Assembly (NCBI GenBank): GCA_965279205.1
Contig: OZ257144.1
Location: 868,001 to 932,000, forward strand
Direction of reading: 5' to 3'
DNA from: UBA7672 sp965279205
GTDB lineage: Bacteria; Pseudomonadota; Alphaproteobacteria; Caulobacterales; Hyphomonadaceae
Length of the DNA stretch: 64,000 nucleotides
Shown here: positions 8,614-16,537 of the stretch, in pieces
Numbering within the stretch: the first letter of the stretch is position 1
Layout of the letters: every line of letters starts with the position of its first letter
The notes under the pieces: generated by a model
What the model saw: the letters and a program-made list of their open reading frames with translations, nothing else
The model's database searches: none
What the model was told of the DNA's origin: nothing
Position numbers and translations under genes: made by a program

Positions 8614-9186
8614 ATGAGCCGCTATTCTGCCGACCACAAGGAGAAGACGCGCGCCGCTATCGTTGAGGCGGCCGCGGAGCGGATTCGTTCAGGCGGATTC
8701 GAAGCGCTGGGTGTCGCGAGCATCATGGCGGAGGCAGGCCTCACGCATGGCGGCTTCTATGCGCACTTCCAATCGCGCGATGCGCTGCTTGCTGCGGCAG
8801 TGACGCGTCTGTTCGAGAAGGCGGCGGATCTGGTCGGAAGGTTCGAAGCGAAGCACGGCGAGACGGCGCTAGAGCGCTATGTCGACTTCTATCTTTCGCC
8901 GCGCCATCGCGACGACACCGATGGTGGTTGTCCGGTGCCGGCGCTCGCGGGCGAAGCGCGGCGCGCGGCGCCGGAGGTTACAGGGGCATTCGACGCCGGC
9001 GTCGACAAGTTGGCCGTCCGGATCGGCCAGCTGATGCCGAAAGGTGCTCGGCCCGCTGATCAGAGAAGGGCAGGTCTGACCCTGCTGGGCGAGATGGCTG
9101 GCGTACTCAGTCTCTCACGCACGATGCAGGACCAGAGGCAGTCAGGCGATCTCCTGAGCGCCGCACGGAAGGCGGCGCTCGCCTGA
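8614..9186 (+). CDS. TetR/AcrR family transcriptional regulator
   Basis: This is a 190-residue one-component regulator. Residues ~9-55 form the TetR helix-turn-helix, with the AGLTHGGFYAHFQSRDALLAAAV segment giving the recognition helix and the conserved Tyr-x-His-Phe pattern. The C-terminal ligand-binding domain contains a CPVPALAGE stretch with one Cys (~residue 108). It faces away from the TonB receptor, and its own promoter would lie in the shared intergenic region. The receptor has LacI-like sites rather than an obvious TetR dyad, so control of the receptor by this protein is unproven. The inducer is unknown. Confidence 0.88.
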   Translation: MSRYSADHKEKTRAAIVEAAAERIRSGGFEALGVASIMAEAGLTHGGFYAHFQSRDALLAAAVTRLFEKAADLVGRFEAKHGETALERYVDFYLSPRHRDDTDGGCPVPALAGEARRAAPEVTGAFDAGVDKLAVRIGQLMPKGARPADQRRAGLTLLGEMAGVLSLSRTMQDQRQSGDLLSAARKAALA

Positions 9187-9203
9187 TCACCTGCTGATAT
9201 CGT

Positions 9204-9731
9204 CTACTGTGCCGACAGGCCAGCAGCGACGAACTTGGCGACATCGTCTGCATCGTCCGCGGAGATCATCGCGCTCATCGGCGGCATCTTGTCGCCGTCC
9301 TTGATCATGCCGCGGGCGATCTTGTCCTTGATCAGCGCGAGGTCGTGCGTCGTGATCGCAGCGCCCATTGCCGTACCGCCGCCGGTCGGACCGTGGCACA
9401 TGGCGCAGCTGCGTGCGTAGACCGCCGAGCCGTTGGCGAGTTCAGCCTTGGTCGCGGCGGCGGCTTCCGCCGAAACCTTGGGCGCCGGCGCGGCGGGCGC
9501 AGCTGCCGCCGGCGGTGGCACGGCAGCGGAGTCCACCGCGGGCGTCGTCGAGGAGAGCGTGTCGGTGGTGTTGGGTGCGGCGGGACCGCTGTCAGGCGTG
9601 GGGGCCGCGATGTCGGCCGCCGGCGGCACGGCGGGTGCGGGGGCTTCGGGCGTCGGATTGCACGCAGCGAGCGTGATGGAAGCAGCAGTGGTCAGAAGCA
9701 CGGTATGCAGTTTCACTTGCAGGCCTTTCAC
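9204..9731 (-). CDS. c-type cytochrome lipoprotein
   Basis: This is a 175-residue membrane-anchored monoheme cytochrome c for periplasmic electron transfer. A lipobox LAAC puts the lipidated Cys at residue 24, followed by a ~65-residue Ala/Pro-rich flexible linker. The heme motif CAMCH is at residues 109-113 with the axial Met in DGDKMPPM. Both candidate starts are GTG (9731 or 9716); the first has GAGAG a few bases upstream, the second AAAGG at 8 bases. No oxidase or dehydrogenase partner is adjacent; the neighbour upstream is the fused CMD lipoprotein, 52 bases away and on the same strand. Confidence 0.87.
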   Translation of the reverse strand: MKGLQVKLHTVLLTTAASITLAACNPTPEAPAPAVPPAADIAAPTPDSGPAAPNTTDTLSSTTPAVDSAAVPPPAAAAPAAPAPKVSAEAAAATKAELANGSAVYARSCAMCHGPTGGGTAMGAAITTHDLALIKDKIARGMIKDGDKMPPMSAMISADDADDVAKFVAAGLSAQ

Positions 9732-9783
9732 GTTCGCTCTCGCAAAAATCAGTTCAATAAAGTTCGGAAGCGCTCAACCCGGA

Positions 9784-10995
9784 TTATCCGGGCATTGCCG
9801 GATAGCCCGGCTCGATCTGGATGCCGAATGAATTGATGGCAAGCCCGGTCATCGTATAGCCGCCGACCGTGTAAACGATCTCGATCCGCTCCTTGATGCC
9901 GTAATAGCGGGCGAGTTCGCTCCAGGTTGCATTGCTGATGAACGCTTCGCGGCGCAGCTCATCCGCGGCGGTGAGAACAGCACGCTGTTGCGGCGTCCAG
10001 GCGGGGGCGGAAGGGCCGCGTGCGATGTCGGCTATCTGCGCGTCGGACAGGCCGGCGGCTTCAGCGGCCTCGACATGGTGACCCCACTCATAGGCCGCGT
10101 TGATGTTCCACGCCGTGCGCATGATCAGCAGTTCGCGTGTGACGGGATCGAGCAGGCTGTCGCGCTGCAGGTAAGAGCCGAAGCGGACGCGAGGCGTGTA
10201 GAGCGCGGGGTGGTTGACGAGGGTCTGGTAGAGATTGAACAGGCTGCCATCTGGGCGAATCTGTCCGGCGACCAGTGCGCGTTGCTCAGGCGTAAGCGCG
10301 GAGACGGCTATCGGTGGGATGCGAGGGCTGGAAAGGCGTGACGCGGAAGGACGCGACGCCGTTGCGGGCAGGGGAAGATCGGTCGGGATGAAATCGACAG
10401 CTGTTGGTTCGATCTGGATGCCAAGCGTGTTCAGCGCCATGGAGACAAGCTGATACTGCGCCGACGTGAACAGCAGCTCCATCACCTGCTTGTCGGAATA
10501 GGTCTTGCGAAGGTTGGCCCAGGTCGCATCCGAGATGATCGCGTCGTAGCGCAGCTCGTCCGCCATGGTCAGGACGGCGCGATCGATGTCTGACCACGCG
10601 GCAGCCGAAGGTCCTTCCGCGATGGCATGGATCTCCGCTTCGGTCATGCCTGCGCTGGCCTTGGCAATCCGCGCGTGCTGCGACCATTCGTAGGGCGACT
10701 GGCAGAGCCATCCCATGCGCAGCATCGCCATCTCGCGGTGGCGCGGCGAAATGCTCGACCCGTTGAGGATGAACTGTCCGAGCGGCGACCAGCGATTGTA
10801 GAGACCGGGATGGTGAGCGAGCGTCTTGTAGATGTTGAGATTGCCGCGGCTGGCGAGAAGATCGCGCTGCGCCTCGGTGAGATTGCTGGGGTCGGCCATG
10901 TCGAGGCGCGGCTGGGTAAGGCGCGGCGTGATGCCGGCCGACATCGTCGCGCAGCCTGCGACAAGCAGAGCTGCGGCTATCGCTGCAACGCGCAA
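9784..10995 (-). CDS. lipoprotein with two fused carboxymuconolactone-decarboxylase-like domains
   Basis: This is a 403-residue lipoprotein (VAGC, lipidated Cys15). A TTG start at 10995 is supported by a strong GGGGAGG about 6 bases upstream. Two homologous halves, residues ~35-196 and ~233-396, each contain a carboxymuconolactone decarboxylase fold signature: YEWSQHARIAKASAGM at 102-117 and YEWGHHVEAAEAAGL at 302-316, each followed by an A-E/D-GPS turn. Neither half has the Cys-x-x-Cys of AhpD-type peroxidases; the only nearby Cys is C98 in the first half. A decarboxylase- or dehalogenase-like chemistry is possible, but the substrate is unknown. Extracytoplasmic location is unusual for the fold. 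Confidence 0.8.
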   Translation of the reverse strand: MRVAAIAAALLVAGCATMSAGITPRLTQPRLDMADPSNLTEAQRDLLASRGNLNIYKTLAHHPGLYNRWSPLGQFILNGSSISPRHREMAMLRMGWLCQSPYEWSQHARIAKASAGMTEAEIHAIAEGPSAAAWSDIDRAVLTMADELRYDAIISDATWANLRKTYSDKQVMELLFTSAQYQLVSMALNTLGIQIEPTAVDFIPTDLPLPATASRPSASRLSSPRIPPIAVSALTPEQRALVAGQIRPDGSLFNLYQTLVNHPALYTPRVRFGSYLQRDSLLDPVTRELLIMRTAWNINAAYEWGHHVEAAEAAGLSDAQIADIARGPSAPAWTPQQRAVLTAADELRREAFISNATWSELARYYGIKERIEIVYTVGGYTMTGLAINSFGIQIEPGYPAMPG

Positions 10996-11027
10996 TGAAT
11001 CCTCCCCGGTACGTCGTGTTCTCGGGA

Positions 11028-11618
11028 TCAGATTTGCACGCCATGGGTGGCTTCGCCAACCACTTCAGCTCCAACCATCTCTGAAAGTGGCGATGCCTGG
11101 ATGCCGGCCCGGTGGTTTGCGTCAGCGATGATGCCGGCGAGGTTAGTGACGCCGTGAGCAAGCTGCCAGGCGACCGCGCCAAAAGCTTCCGACGACCGCA
11201 TGCTCAGCGTTTGCTGCGGTAGTACGTCTTCGACCAGGATGAAGCGGGGGCCGCCGTCACAACAGGCGAGCAGACAGGACAAAAGCCCGACATGATCAAA
11301 AGCAGCGACGTACACGATCTCGTTTCGCCACTCGTCCAGCAGTGCGGCAAGGCCGTTTATGTCCGCTACCGAGCGCCGGTTGTGAAAGAATACCTTCTCC
11401 GACATCAACGGTTTGATGGCGCCGAGATGAAGCTGGCTAGCGTCTGTGGGCAGCAGCGACCGCGCGCGGCGATGCGTATGGGCAATGGTCCAGCCGAGCT
11501 GGCGGCCCAAGGCAAGAAGCTGGCGCGCGCCAAAGATGGCGGACGCAGCAGGTCCTGAATCCAGAGCCGGATCGACCTGGAGGTCGATGCACAGGAGGCG
11601 ACAAACAGGCGCGTCCAT
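11028..11618 (-). CDS. isochorismatase-like cysteine hydrolase
   Basis: This is a 196-residue protein of the isochorismatase-like cysteine hydrolase superfamily, which hydrolyses small amides or vinyl ethers. The catalytic triad is visible in order: Asp12 (LLCIDLQ), Lys75 (SEKVFFHNR) and Cys115 (GLLSCLLACC). The usual cis-peptide loop before the Cys (often GVATDVCV) is replaced by AAFDHVGLLSC, so it is a divergent member and the substrate cannot be guessed. It starts 4 bases after the GNAT gene upstream and probably forms a three-gene operon with two acetyltransferase-type genes. The ATG is at 11618. Confidence 0.72.
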   Translation of the reverse strand: MDAPVCRLLCIDLQVDPALDSGPAASAIFGARQLLALGRQLGWTIAHTHRRARSLLPTDASQLHLGAIKPLMSEKVFFHNRRSVADINGLAALLDEWRNEIVYVAAFDHVGLLSCLLACCDGGPRFILVEDVLPQQTLSMRSSEAFGAVAWQLAHGVTNLAGIIADANHRAGIQASPLSEMVGAEVVGEATHGVQI

Positions 11619-11622
11619 GAGA

Positions 11623-12204
11623 TCACGCTATGGCCGGACGCTGGGCGGAACGGTCGAGGACGCTTTCGCGATCCCATTCCCCCTCGGGGCGCATCACCAC
11701 ATAGGGGTTGGCGTCCATGGTGATCGCGTCGGCACGCGGTTCAAGCTGGCGTGAGCACTCGACATATTCATAGTCCGAGAAGCGGAAGCCTTCGCGGCCC
11801 TCGCGCGGATGGAAGCCGAGCTGCTTCCAGAACGGAACAAGCCGTTTCTGGATGTAGCCGACAACATGGACATAGCCCTTGCGGCCGATCATCTCGACCG
11901 CAGTCTCGATCATGAGCTTCACCAGCGCGCCGCCGCGTACGTGCTTCATCACGCACACGCGTTCGATCTTGGCGAAGCCGGCGAACCAGCGGATGCGCAA
12001 GGTGGCGACCGGCTCGCCGCGCAGATAGGCGATGAGATGGCAGGAGGAGAGATCGTTGTTGTCGAACTCCTCGTCATAGGGGCAGTCCTGCTCGGCCAGG
12101 AAGACGGACGAGCGGATCGCGACCACCTTCATGAAGTCGGCGAGGTCGCGCACCATTTCGACCCTGAGGTCGTTGGTCTTGTGATTGCTGTGAACGGACA
12201 TCAT
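11623..12204 (-). CDS. GNAT family N-acetyltransferase
   Basis: This is a 193-residue cytoplasmic protein with GNAT folding: the N-terminal strand-helix with FMKVVAIRSSVF, the EPVATLRIRW central strands and the IERVCVMKHVRGGALVKLMIE region, whose V-x-x-x-x-RGG-x-L corresponds to the acetyl-CoA pyrophosphate loop. FWKQLGFHPREGREGF matches the terminal strand-helix of ElaA-like GNATs. Its ATG overlaps the upstream gene stop as ATGA (12201-12204), so translation is coupled. The C-terminal ~35 residues extend past the usual fold. The acceptor is unknown; the operon context suggests a small metabolite that is acetylated and hydrolysed. Confidence 0.82.
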   Translation of the reverse strand: MMSVHSNHKTNDLRVEMVRDLADFMKVVAIRSSVFLAEQDCPYDEEFDNNDLSSCHLIAYLRGEPVATLRIRWFAGFAKIERVCVMKHVRGGALVKLMIETAVEMIGRKGYVHVVGYIQKRLVPFWKQLGFHPREGREGFRFSDYEYVECSRQLEPRADAITMDANPYVVMRPEGEWDRESVLDRSAQRPAIA

Positions 12205-12812
12205 GCGGCGACATCCATCACAGAGCGGCAGCGCCAGTAGAGATGCGGCGCGGAATCGAACGGCAAGAAGCCAAGATGCCGGATGATCTTTGCGCCAGCC
12301 TCGGTGGCGGCGCGCCCGAAGAAGGGCAGGTCGTGGAAATGGCGGTCAATCAGCGTGCGCAGGGCGAGCACCAGAGCGCCCCGGGCAACCTGATCGCCGC
12401 CTGCGTAACACCAGCAGTAGAAGCCGGCGAGCGGCTCGCCCATGCGGGCAACCCATTCCTGCCGGATATTGGCGGCGTCGAACTCGCCAGCGATCAGCGC
12501 GTCGCGGCCGGCGCGTGTGAGGGCGAGGGGAGCGAGGAAGCCTGTGATCGCGCCATTGCGGCGCACAACCCAGATCGCTGCATTGGTCATCGCGTCGACC
12601 CGCTTGATCTCCTCCAGCGAGGCCAGGCCCGGGCCGAGATACTCGGTCGCGAGGGCATGGACGTCGGCAAAATCCTGATCGTTCTTCGCATGATGCAGCT
12701 TCACCGAAGCCATCATGACGTCGGCTATCCCCGGCATGTAGCAGGGGTGCAGGCGTTCACCGCCCAGCGACTGCAGCGCTGAGCGCGCATTGTCCATAAC
12801 CGTCACCATCAC
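12201..12812 (-). CDS. GNAT-like protein of unknown specificity
   Basis: This is a 203-residue soluble protein. The middle part (WVVRRNGAITGFLAPLALT) and the FYCWCYAGGDQVARGALVLALRTLI stretch resemble the core of a GNAT acetyltransferase with an altered CoA loop, and the ending PFFGRAATEAGAKIIRHLGFL fits the GNAT C-terminal helix-strand. It is the first gene of a unit with the next GNAT and the cysteine hydrolase, and it is divergent from the LysR regulator gene. Several close ATGs are possible at the 5' end (12812, 12797, 12716). The similarity to GNAT is by eye and would need a profile search. Confidence 0.6.
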   Translation of the reverse strand: MMVTVMDNARSALQSLGGERLHPCYMPGIADVMMASVKLHHAKNDQDFADVHALATEYLGPGLASLEEIKRVDAMTNAAIWVVRRNGAITGFLAPLALTRAGRDALIAGEFDAANIRQEWVARMGEPLAGFYCWCYAGGDQVARGALVLALRTLIDRHFHDLPFFGRAATEAGAKIIRHLGFLPFDSAPHLYWRCRSVMDVAA

Positions 12813-12830
12813 CCAACCCGCCCGTGCTCT

Positions 12831-12846
12831 TTAATCTTCTGCTAAC
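12831..12846 (+). promoter_or_regulatory. candidate CtrA-type site between the GNAT operon and the LysR gene
   Basis: TTAA (12831-12834), seven bases, then CTAAC (12842-12846) matches the alphaproteobacterial CtrA consensus TTAA-N7-TTAAC at all but one base. It lies in the 85-base divergent promoter region. Single near-matches occur by chance, so this is a prediction only. Confidence 0.3.
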
Positions 12847-12897
12847 CATTCAGCACAAACTGGAGGATGGCGCTTCGGCGATTAGGGCACACCGGGT

Positions 12898-13893
12898 ATG
12901 ACGGCCAAAGAAAGTAGCGAGCGGCTCGGCCGTGAGCTGGTCGACTGGTCCGACCTGCGCACCTTCTATGCCGTTGCAACTGCTGGCTCCATGAACGCCG
13001 CAGCCGAGCAGATGGGCGTCACGCAGTCCGCGATTTCGAAGCGCCTGGGCCAGCTGGAATTAAGACTTGGCGCGCGCCTGCTCGAACGCTCACCGACCGG
13101 CATCCAGCTGACCGAAGCCGGCGCCGAGGCGCTCGATCATGTCACCACCATGATGCGGGCAAGTCAGTCGCTCGAGAATACGCTCAAGGGTCTGGAGACC
13201 CGGCCGCAAGGCGAAGTGAAGATATGGTCTAACGACGGTGTGCTGGCCTACTGCATCACTCCGAATATTGCCGGCTTTCTTGGCGAGAACCCTGGACTGC
13301 GTCTGTCACTACTGTCGGATCGCTATCTGCCGCGTCAGGGACAGGGCTATGCTGACATTGTTGTCGGCTTCGAACAGCCCAGGCAGGCGGAGGTGATTTC
13401 CTTCCCGCTGGCGACGCTTCACTACTGCGTCTTCTCCAGCCGCGAATACATGGCGACTTATGGCGCGCCGACCGGGCCGCTCGACGTCGCCAATCATCGG
13501 GTGCTGAACCACACGCTCTATTCCGAAACCCCCGGTTGGAAGGAAAAGACCGCGCAAATCGCGGCTCTGGTCGAGCCGACCATCCTGACGGACTGCAGCG
13601 CGGCGCTGCTTCAGGCGACTGCTGCCGGTGCTGGAATATCGGTTATGCCGAGCTACGCCGCACGCCTCGATAGCAGGCTTGTGGCGCTGCCCATCCCGCC
13701 GCTTGCGTCGGTCAAGGTGTGGATCAGTTATCACGAGAGCGCCCGACGCGTGCCGCGCATCCGGACGGTCGTGACCTGGATGCGGGACATCTTCGACCGC
13801 AAACGCAATCCCTGGTTCCGCGAGGAATACGTGCCGCCCAGCCTGTTCGACGCTGTGCCTGCAGGCGGCTGGCCGGACGAGCGCGTCGCCTAA
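12898..13893 (+). CDS. LysR family transcriptional regulator
   Basis: This is a 331-residue regulator. Residues ~17-76 are the LysR winged helix-turn-helix, starting DWSDLRTFYAVATAGSMNAA and with the VTQSAISKRLGQLE recognition helix. The substrate-binding domain follows from ~residue 105 (EVKIWSNDG...), and the C-terminus is extended by ~25 residues past the fold (FREEYVPPSLFD). It is transcribed away from the GNAT/GNAT/hydrolase operon, and LysR proteins usually control the divergent unit together with a metabolite coinducer. The promoters share the 85 bases between 12813 and 12897. Confidence 0.9.
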   Translation: MTAKESSERLGRELVDWSDLRTFYAVATAGSMNAAAEQMGVTQSAISKRLGQLELRLGARLLERSPTGIQLTEAGAEALDHVTTMMRASQSLENTLKGLETRPQGEVKIWSNDGVLAYCITPNIAGFLGENPGLRLSLLSDRYLPRQGQGYADIVVGFEQPRQAEVISFPLATLHYCVFSSREYMATYGAPTGPLDVANHRVLNHTLYSETPGWKEKTAQIAALVEPTILTDCSAALLQATAAGAGISVMPSYAARLDSRLVALPIPPLASVKVWISYHESARRVPRIRTVVTWMRDIFDRKRNPWFREEYVPPSLFDAVPAGGWPDERVA

Positions 13894-14168
13894 ATCTCTC
13901 CTGCGCGAAGCGTCGTGCTGCGCGTCATCCAGCCCGCGCGACCGACATCCCAGCAGAGTCAAAGGCCTAGCTTTGGAGACGGCTGCAACGGCGCCGGGTT
14001 GGCGCCAAAAGCGCCCGAATATGTCCACATTTGCAAGGGAAAACCGGGGCTTAGGCCGTCATTGTAATGTTCGAGACAGACCCGTTTAATGTTGCCGGCG
14101 CTTGATCGTTGGCAACAGCAGGTCCGGGCCTTACCTCCCAAAGTCGGCCCAGGACACGGAGACCCTAG

Positions 14169-15671
14169 ATGACTCGTGGAACCATCATCGGTGCAACAAG
14201 CGGTTTGGTGGCGGGTGTCAGCCTTGCGACCCTCGCGCTGGCTGCGCCGTCCTTTGCTCTTTTCAACGGCCATGGCGCCTCGGTTGCTGCGCCGATGGCT
14301 GGACAGGTCGGCGCATCGATCGCCGGCCAGCAGGCCCGCTGGGGCACAGTCGGCAACCTGCCGGACCTCGTCGAGGCGGTGTCGCCGTCGGTCGTGAAGA
14401 TCGAGGTCCGCTCAGAGAACAAGGGGCAGACCCTCTCGCGCTTCAACGGCCCCAATCCATTCGAAGGCACGCCCTTCCAGGATTTCTTCTCTCAAGGCCA
14501 GGGCCAGCAGCAGGGTGAATTGCCTGACGCCAGGGGCTCGGGCTCGGGCTTCTTCATCGAGGGCGGCTACATCGTCACCAACAACCACGTCGTTGGCGAC
14601 GCCAAGAAGATCAACGTCGTTCTCACCGATGGCCGCGAAATGGCCGGCACGCTGGTTGGCACGGATCCGAAAACCGACCTCGCTGTCATCAAGGTCAATG
14701 GCGGCAACCTTCCGCGAGGTCTTGCCTGGGGCAACAGCACCGCCGCCCGTCCGGGTGAAAGCGTGTTCGCGATGGGCTCGCCCTTCGGTCTTGGCAACAC
14801 CGTCACCGCTGGCATCATCTCAGCGCGCGGCCGCGACATCAATTCCGGCCAGTATGACGACTACATCCAGGTCGACGCCCCGATCAATCAGGGCAATTCC
14901 GGCGGTCCGCTGTTCGACGGCGGCGGCCAGGTGATCGGCGTCAACTCGGCGATCTTCTCGCCGAGCGGCGGAAACGTTGGCATCGGTTTCTCGATCCCGT
15001 CCGACATGGCCAAGGGCATTGTCGCTCAGATCATCCAGCACGGCTCGGTCGAGCGCGGCTGGCTGGGCGTCGGCATCGGCCCGGTGACGCCGGAGATTGC
15101 CTCCAGCCTCAACCTCGCGGCCGCCAAGGGCGCGCTGGTCAACTCCGTCACCGACGGCAGTCCGGCCTCCAAGGCCGGGGTGAAGGAGGGCGACGTCATC
15201 CTAGCCTTCGGCGATCGCGAGATCGGCCACCTGCAGGACCTGACGCGCGCCGTCGCCGACACCAAGGCCGGCACGTCCAAGGACATGAAGATCGTGCGCG
15301 ATGGCCGCCAGCAGACGCTGCGAGTGAACATCGCGGCGCTGAAGAATGATGCCGAGGCGCCGAAACTTGCCAGCACGGGTCCGGGCGCCGCCCAGTCCGG
15401 CTCGCTTAGCCTCGCCGAGCTGGGCCTTGGCCTGGCGACCGACAGCACCGGCGTCATCGTCTCCAGCGTGAAGATCAACTCGCCCGCCGCCGACGCCGGC
15501 ATCCGCGTGGGCGACCGGCTGGTGAAGGTGAACCAGACCACGACAACGACGCCTGACTCCGCCCGCAAGGCGGTCGAGGACGCCAAGAAGCAGAAGCGCG
15601 ATGCGGTTCTGCTCCAGCTACAGCGCGAAGACACCAAGTTCTTCGTCGGAGTTCCTTTCTCGGACGGCTGA
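14169..15671 (+). CDS. periplasmic serine protease, HtrA/DegP family
   Basis: This is a 500-residue envelope quality-control protease-chaperone. The N-terminus has a hydrophobic export segment (residues ~5-30). The trypsin-like domain shows the triad His140 (TNNHVVG), Asp170 (KTDLAVI) and Ser244 (GNSGGPLF). Two PDZ domains follow, around residues 290-390 (GWLGVGIGPVTPE...) and 415-495 (ELGLGLATDSTG...). The 275-base region upstream gives no clear sigma-factor boxes. A two-component system follows downstream at 176 bases, which suggests that protease level and envelope sensing are linked. A hairpin covers the stop codon. Confidence 0.95.
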   Translation: MTRGTIIGATSGLVAGVSLATLALAAPSFALFNGHGASVAAPMAGQVGASIAGQQARWGTVGNLPDLVEAVSPSVVKIEVRSENKGQTLSRFNGPNPFEGTPFQDFFSQGQGQQQGELPDARGSGSGFFIEGGYIVTNNHVVGDAKKINVVLTDGREMAGTLVGTDPKTDLAVIKVNGGNLPRGLAWGNSTAARPGESVFAMGSPFGLGNTVTAGIISARGRDINSGQYDDYIQVDAPINQGNSGGPLFDGGGQVIGVNSAIFSPSGGNVGIGFSIPSDMAKGIVAQIIQHGSVERGWLGVGIGPVTPEIASSLNLAAAKGALVNSVTDGSPASKAGVKEGDVILAFGDREIGHLQDLTRAVADTKAGTSKDMKIVRDGRQQTLRVNIAALKNDAEAPKLASTGPGAAQSGSLSLAELGLGLATDSTGVIVSSVKINSPAADAGIRVGDRLVKVNQTTTTTPDSARKAVEDAKKQKRDAVLLQLQREDTKFFVGVPFSDG

Positions 15672-15743
15672 CGCCGTCCGGGGAAGTGCAGGCGCGGCCG
15701 TTCCGCCGTCCGTCCCCCAAGAAAGACGGGACGACCGCGCCTG
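15661..15743 (+). promoter_or_regulatory. structured region around the htrA stop and the gap to the regulator gene
   Basis: A perfect 8-bp stem, CGGACGGC (15661-15668) with GCCGTCCG (15673-15680), has the TGA stop of htrA in its four-base loop. Further on, CAGGCGCGG (15689-15697) can pair with CCGCGCCTG (15735-15743) around an inner CGTCCC/GGGACG stem (15711-15716 and 15728-15733). There is no T-run, so it is better read as an mRNA structure or attenuator than as an intrinsic terminator. Confidence 0.4.
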
Positions 15744-15847
15744 TTCCTATCCTCTAGCCCGGGGGCTTGAAGCTGCTCCCTGGCAGAACTTCCGGCCCAA
15801 CTCGCGTGTCAGCGAGTCTTCCGGGGACGACCGGGAGTGCTAATCTC

Positions 15848-16534
15848 ATGACCATGCGAATTCTGGTTATCGAGGACGAAGCCCGCACGGCGGACTTCAT
15901 CGAGCGGGGCCTCAAGGAAAAGGGCCACGCTGTCGATGTCTGCCGAACCGGGCCCGACGGGCTGAGCTTCGCGCTCTCCGGCCAGCACGATGCCATCATC
16001 CTCGACCGCATGCTGCCGCAGATGGACGGGCTCACCATCCTCAAGGCGCTCCGGTCCGAAGAGAAGCACACGCCCGCGATCATCCTTTCCGCGCTCGCTC
16101 AGCTCGATCATCGTGTCGAAGGACTAAAAGCTGGCGGCGACGACTATCTGGTGAAGCCGTTTGCTTTCTCTGAACTGCTGGCGCGTCTCGAAGCGATCGT
16201 GCGCCGCCATGATCCGCGCGCCGCCGAGCAGACCGAGCTGAAGGCCGACGATCTTCGCCTCGACCTGGTGGCGCGCAAGGCGATCCGGGGAAGCCGCGAG
16301 ATCGATCTGTTCCCGCGCGAATACGCGATCCTCGAATACCTGATGCGCAATGCCGGTCGACCCGTGACGCGCACCATGCTGCTCAACCATGTCTGGGACT
16401 ATCAGTTCGAGCCGCAGGCCAATGTGGTCGACGTCCACATCTCCCGGCTGCGCCGCAAGATCGACGCGCCGGGGGACCGGCCGCTGATCGAAACCCTGCG
16501 TGGCGAAGGCTACCGCATCAGGGCCGCGGCCTGA
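15848..16534 (+). CDS. OmpR/PhoB-type response regulator
   Basis: This is a 228-residue two-component regulator. The receiver domain carries the acidic pocket (IEDE, residues 8-11), the phosphorylatable Asp53 in ILDRMLP, and Lys103 in DDYLVKPF. The OmpR-type winged helix follows from ~residue 130, with the PREYAILEYLMRN and VDVHISRLRRKID segments. The start at 15848 has GGGAG about 10 bases upstream; an ATG two codons later is the alternative. The histidine kinase gene starts 3 bases after the stop, so they form one operon. Related pairs sense metals or envelope stress; the HtrA neighbour favours the latter. Confidence 0.92.
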   Translation: MTMRILVIEDEARTADFIERGLKEKGHAVDVCRTGPDGLSFALSGQHDAIILDRMLPQMDGLTILKALRSEEKHTPAIILSALAQLDHRVEGLKAGGDDYLVKPFAFSELLARLEAIVRRHDPRAAEQTELKADDLRLDLVARKAIRGSREIDLFPREYAILEYLMRNAGRPVTRTMLLNHVWDYQFEPQANVVDVHISRLRRKIDAPGDRPLIETLRGEGYRIRAAA

Positions 16535-16537
16535 CGC

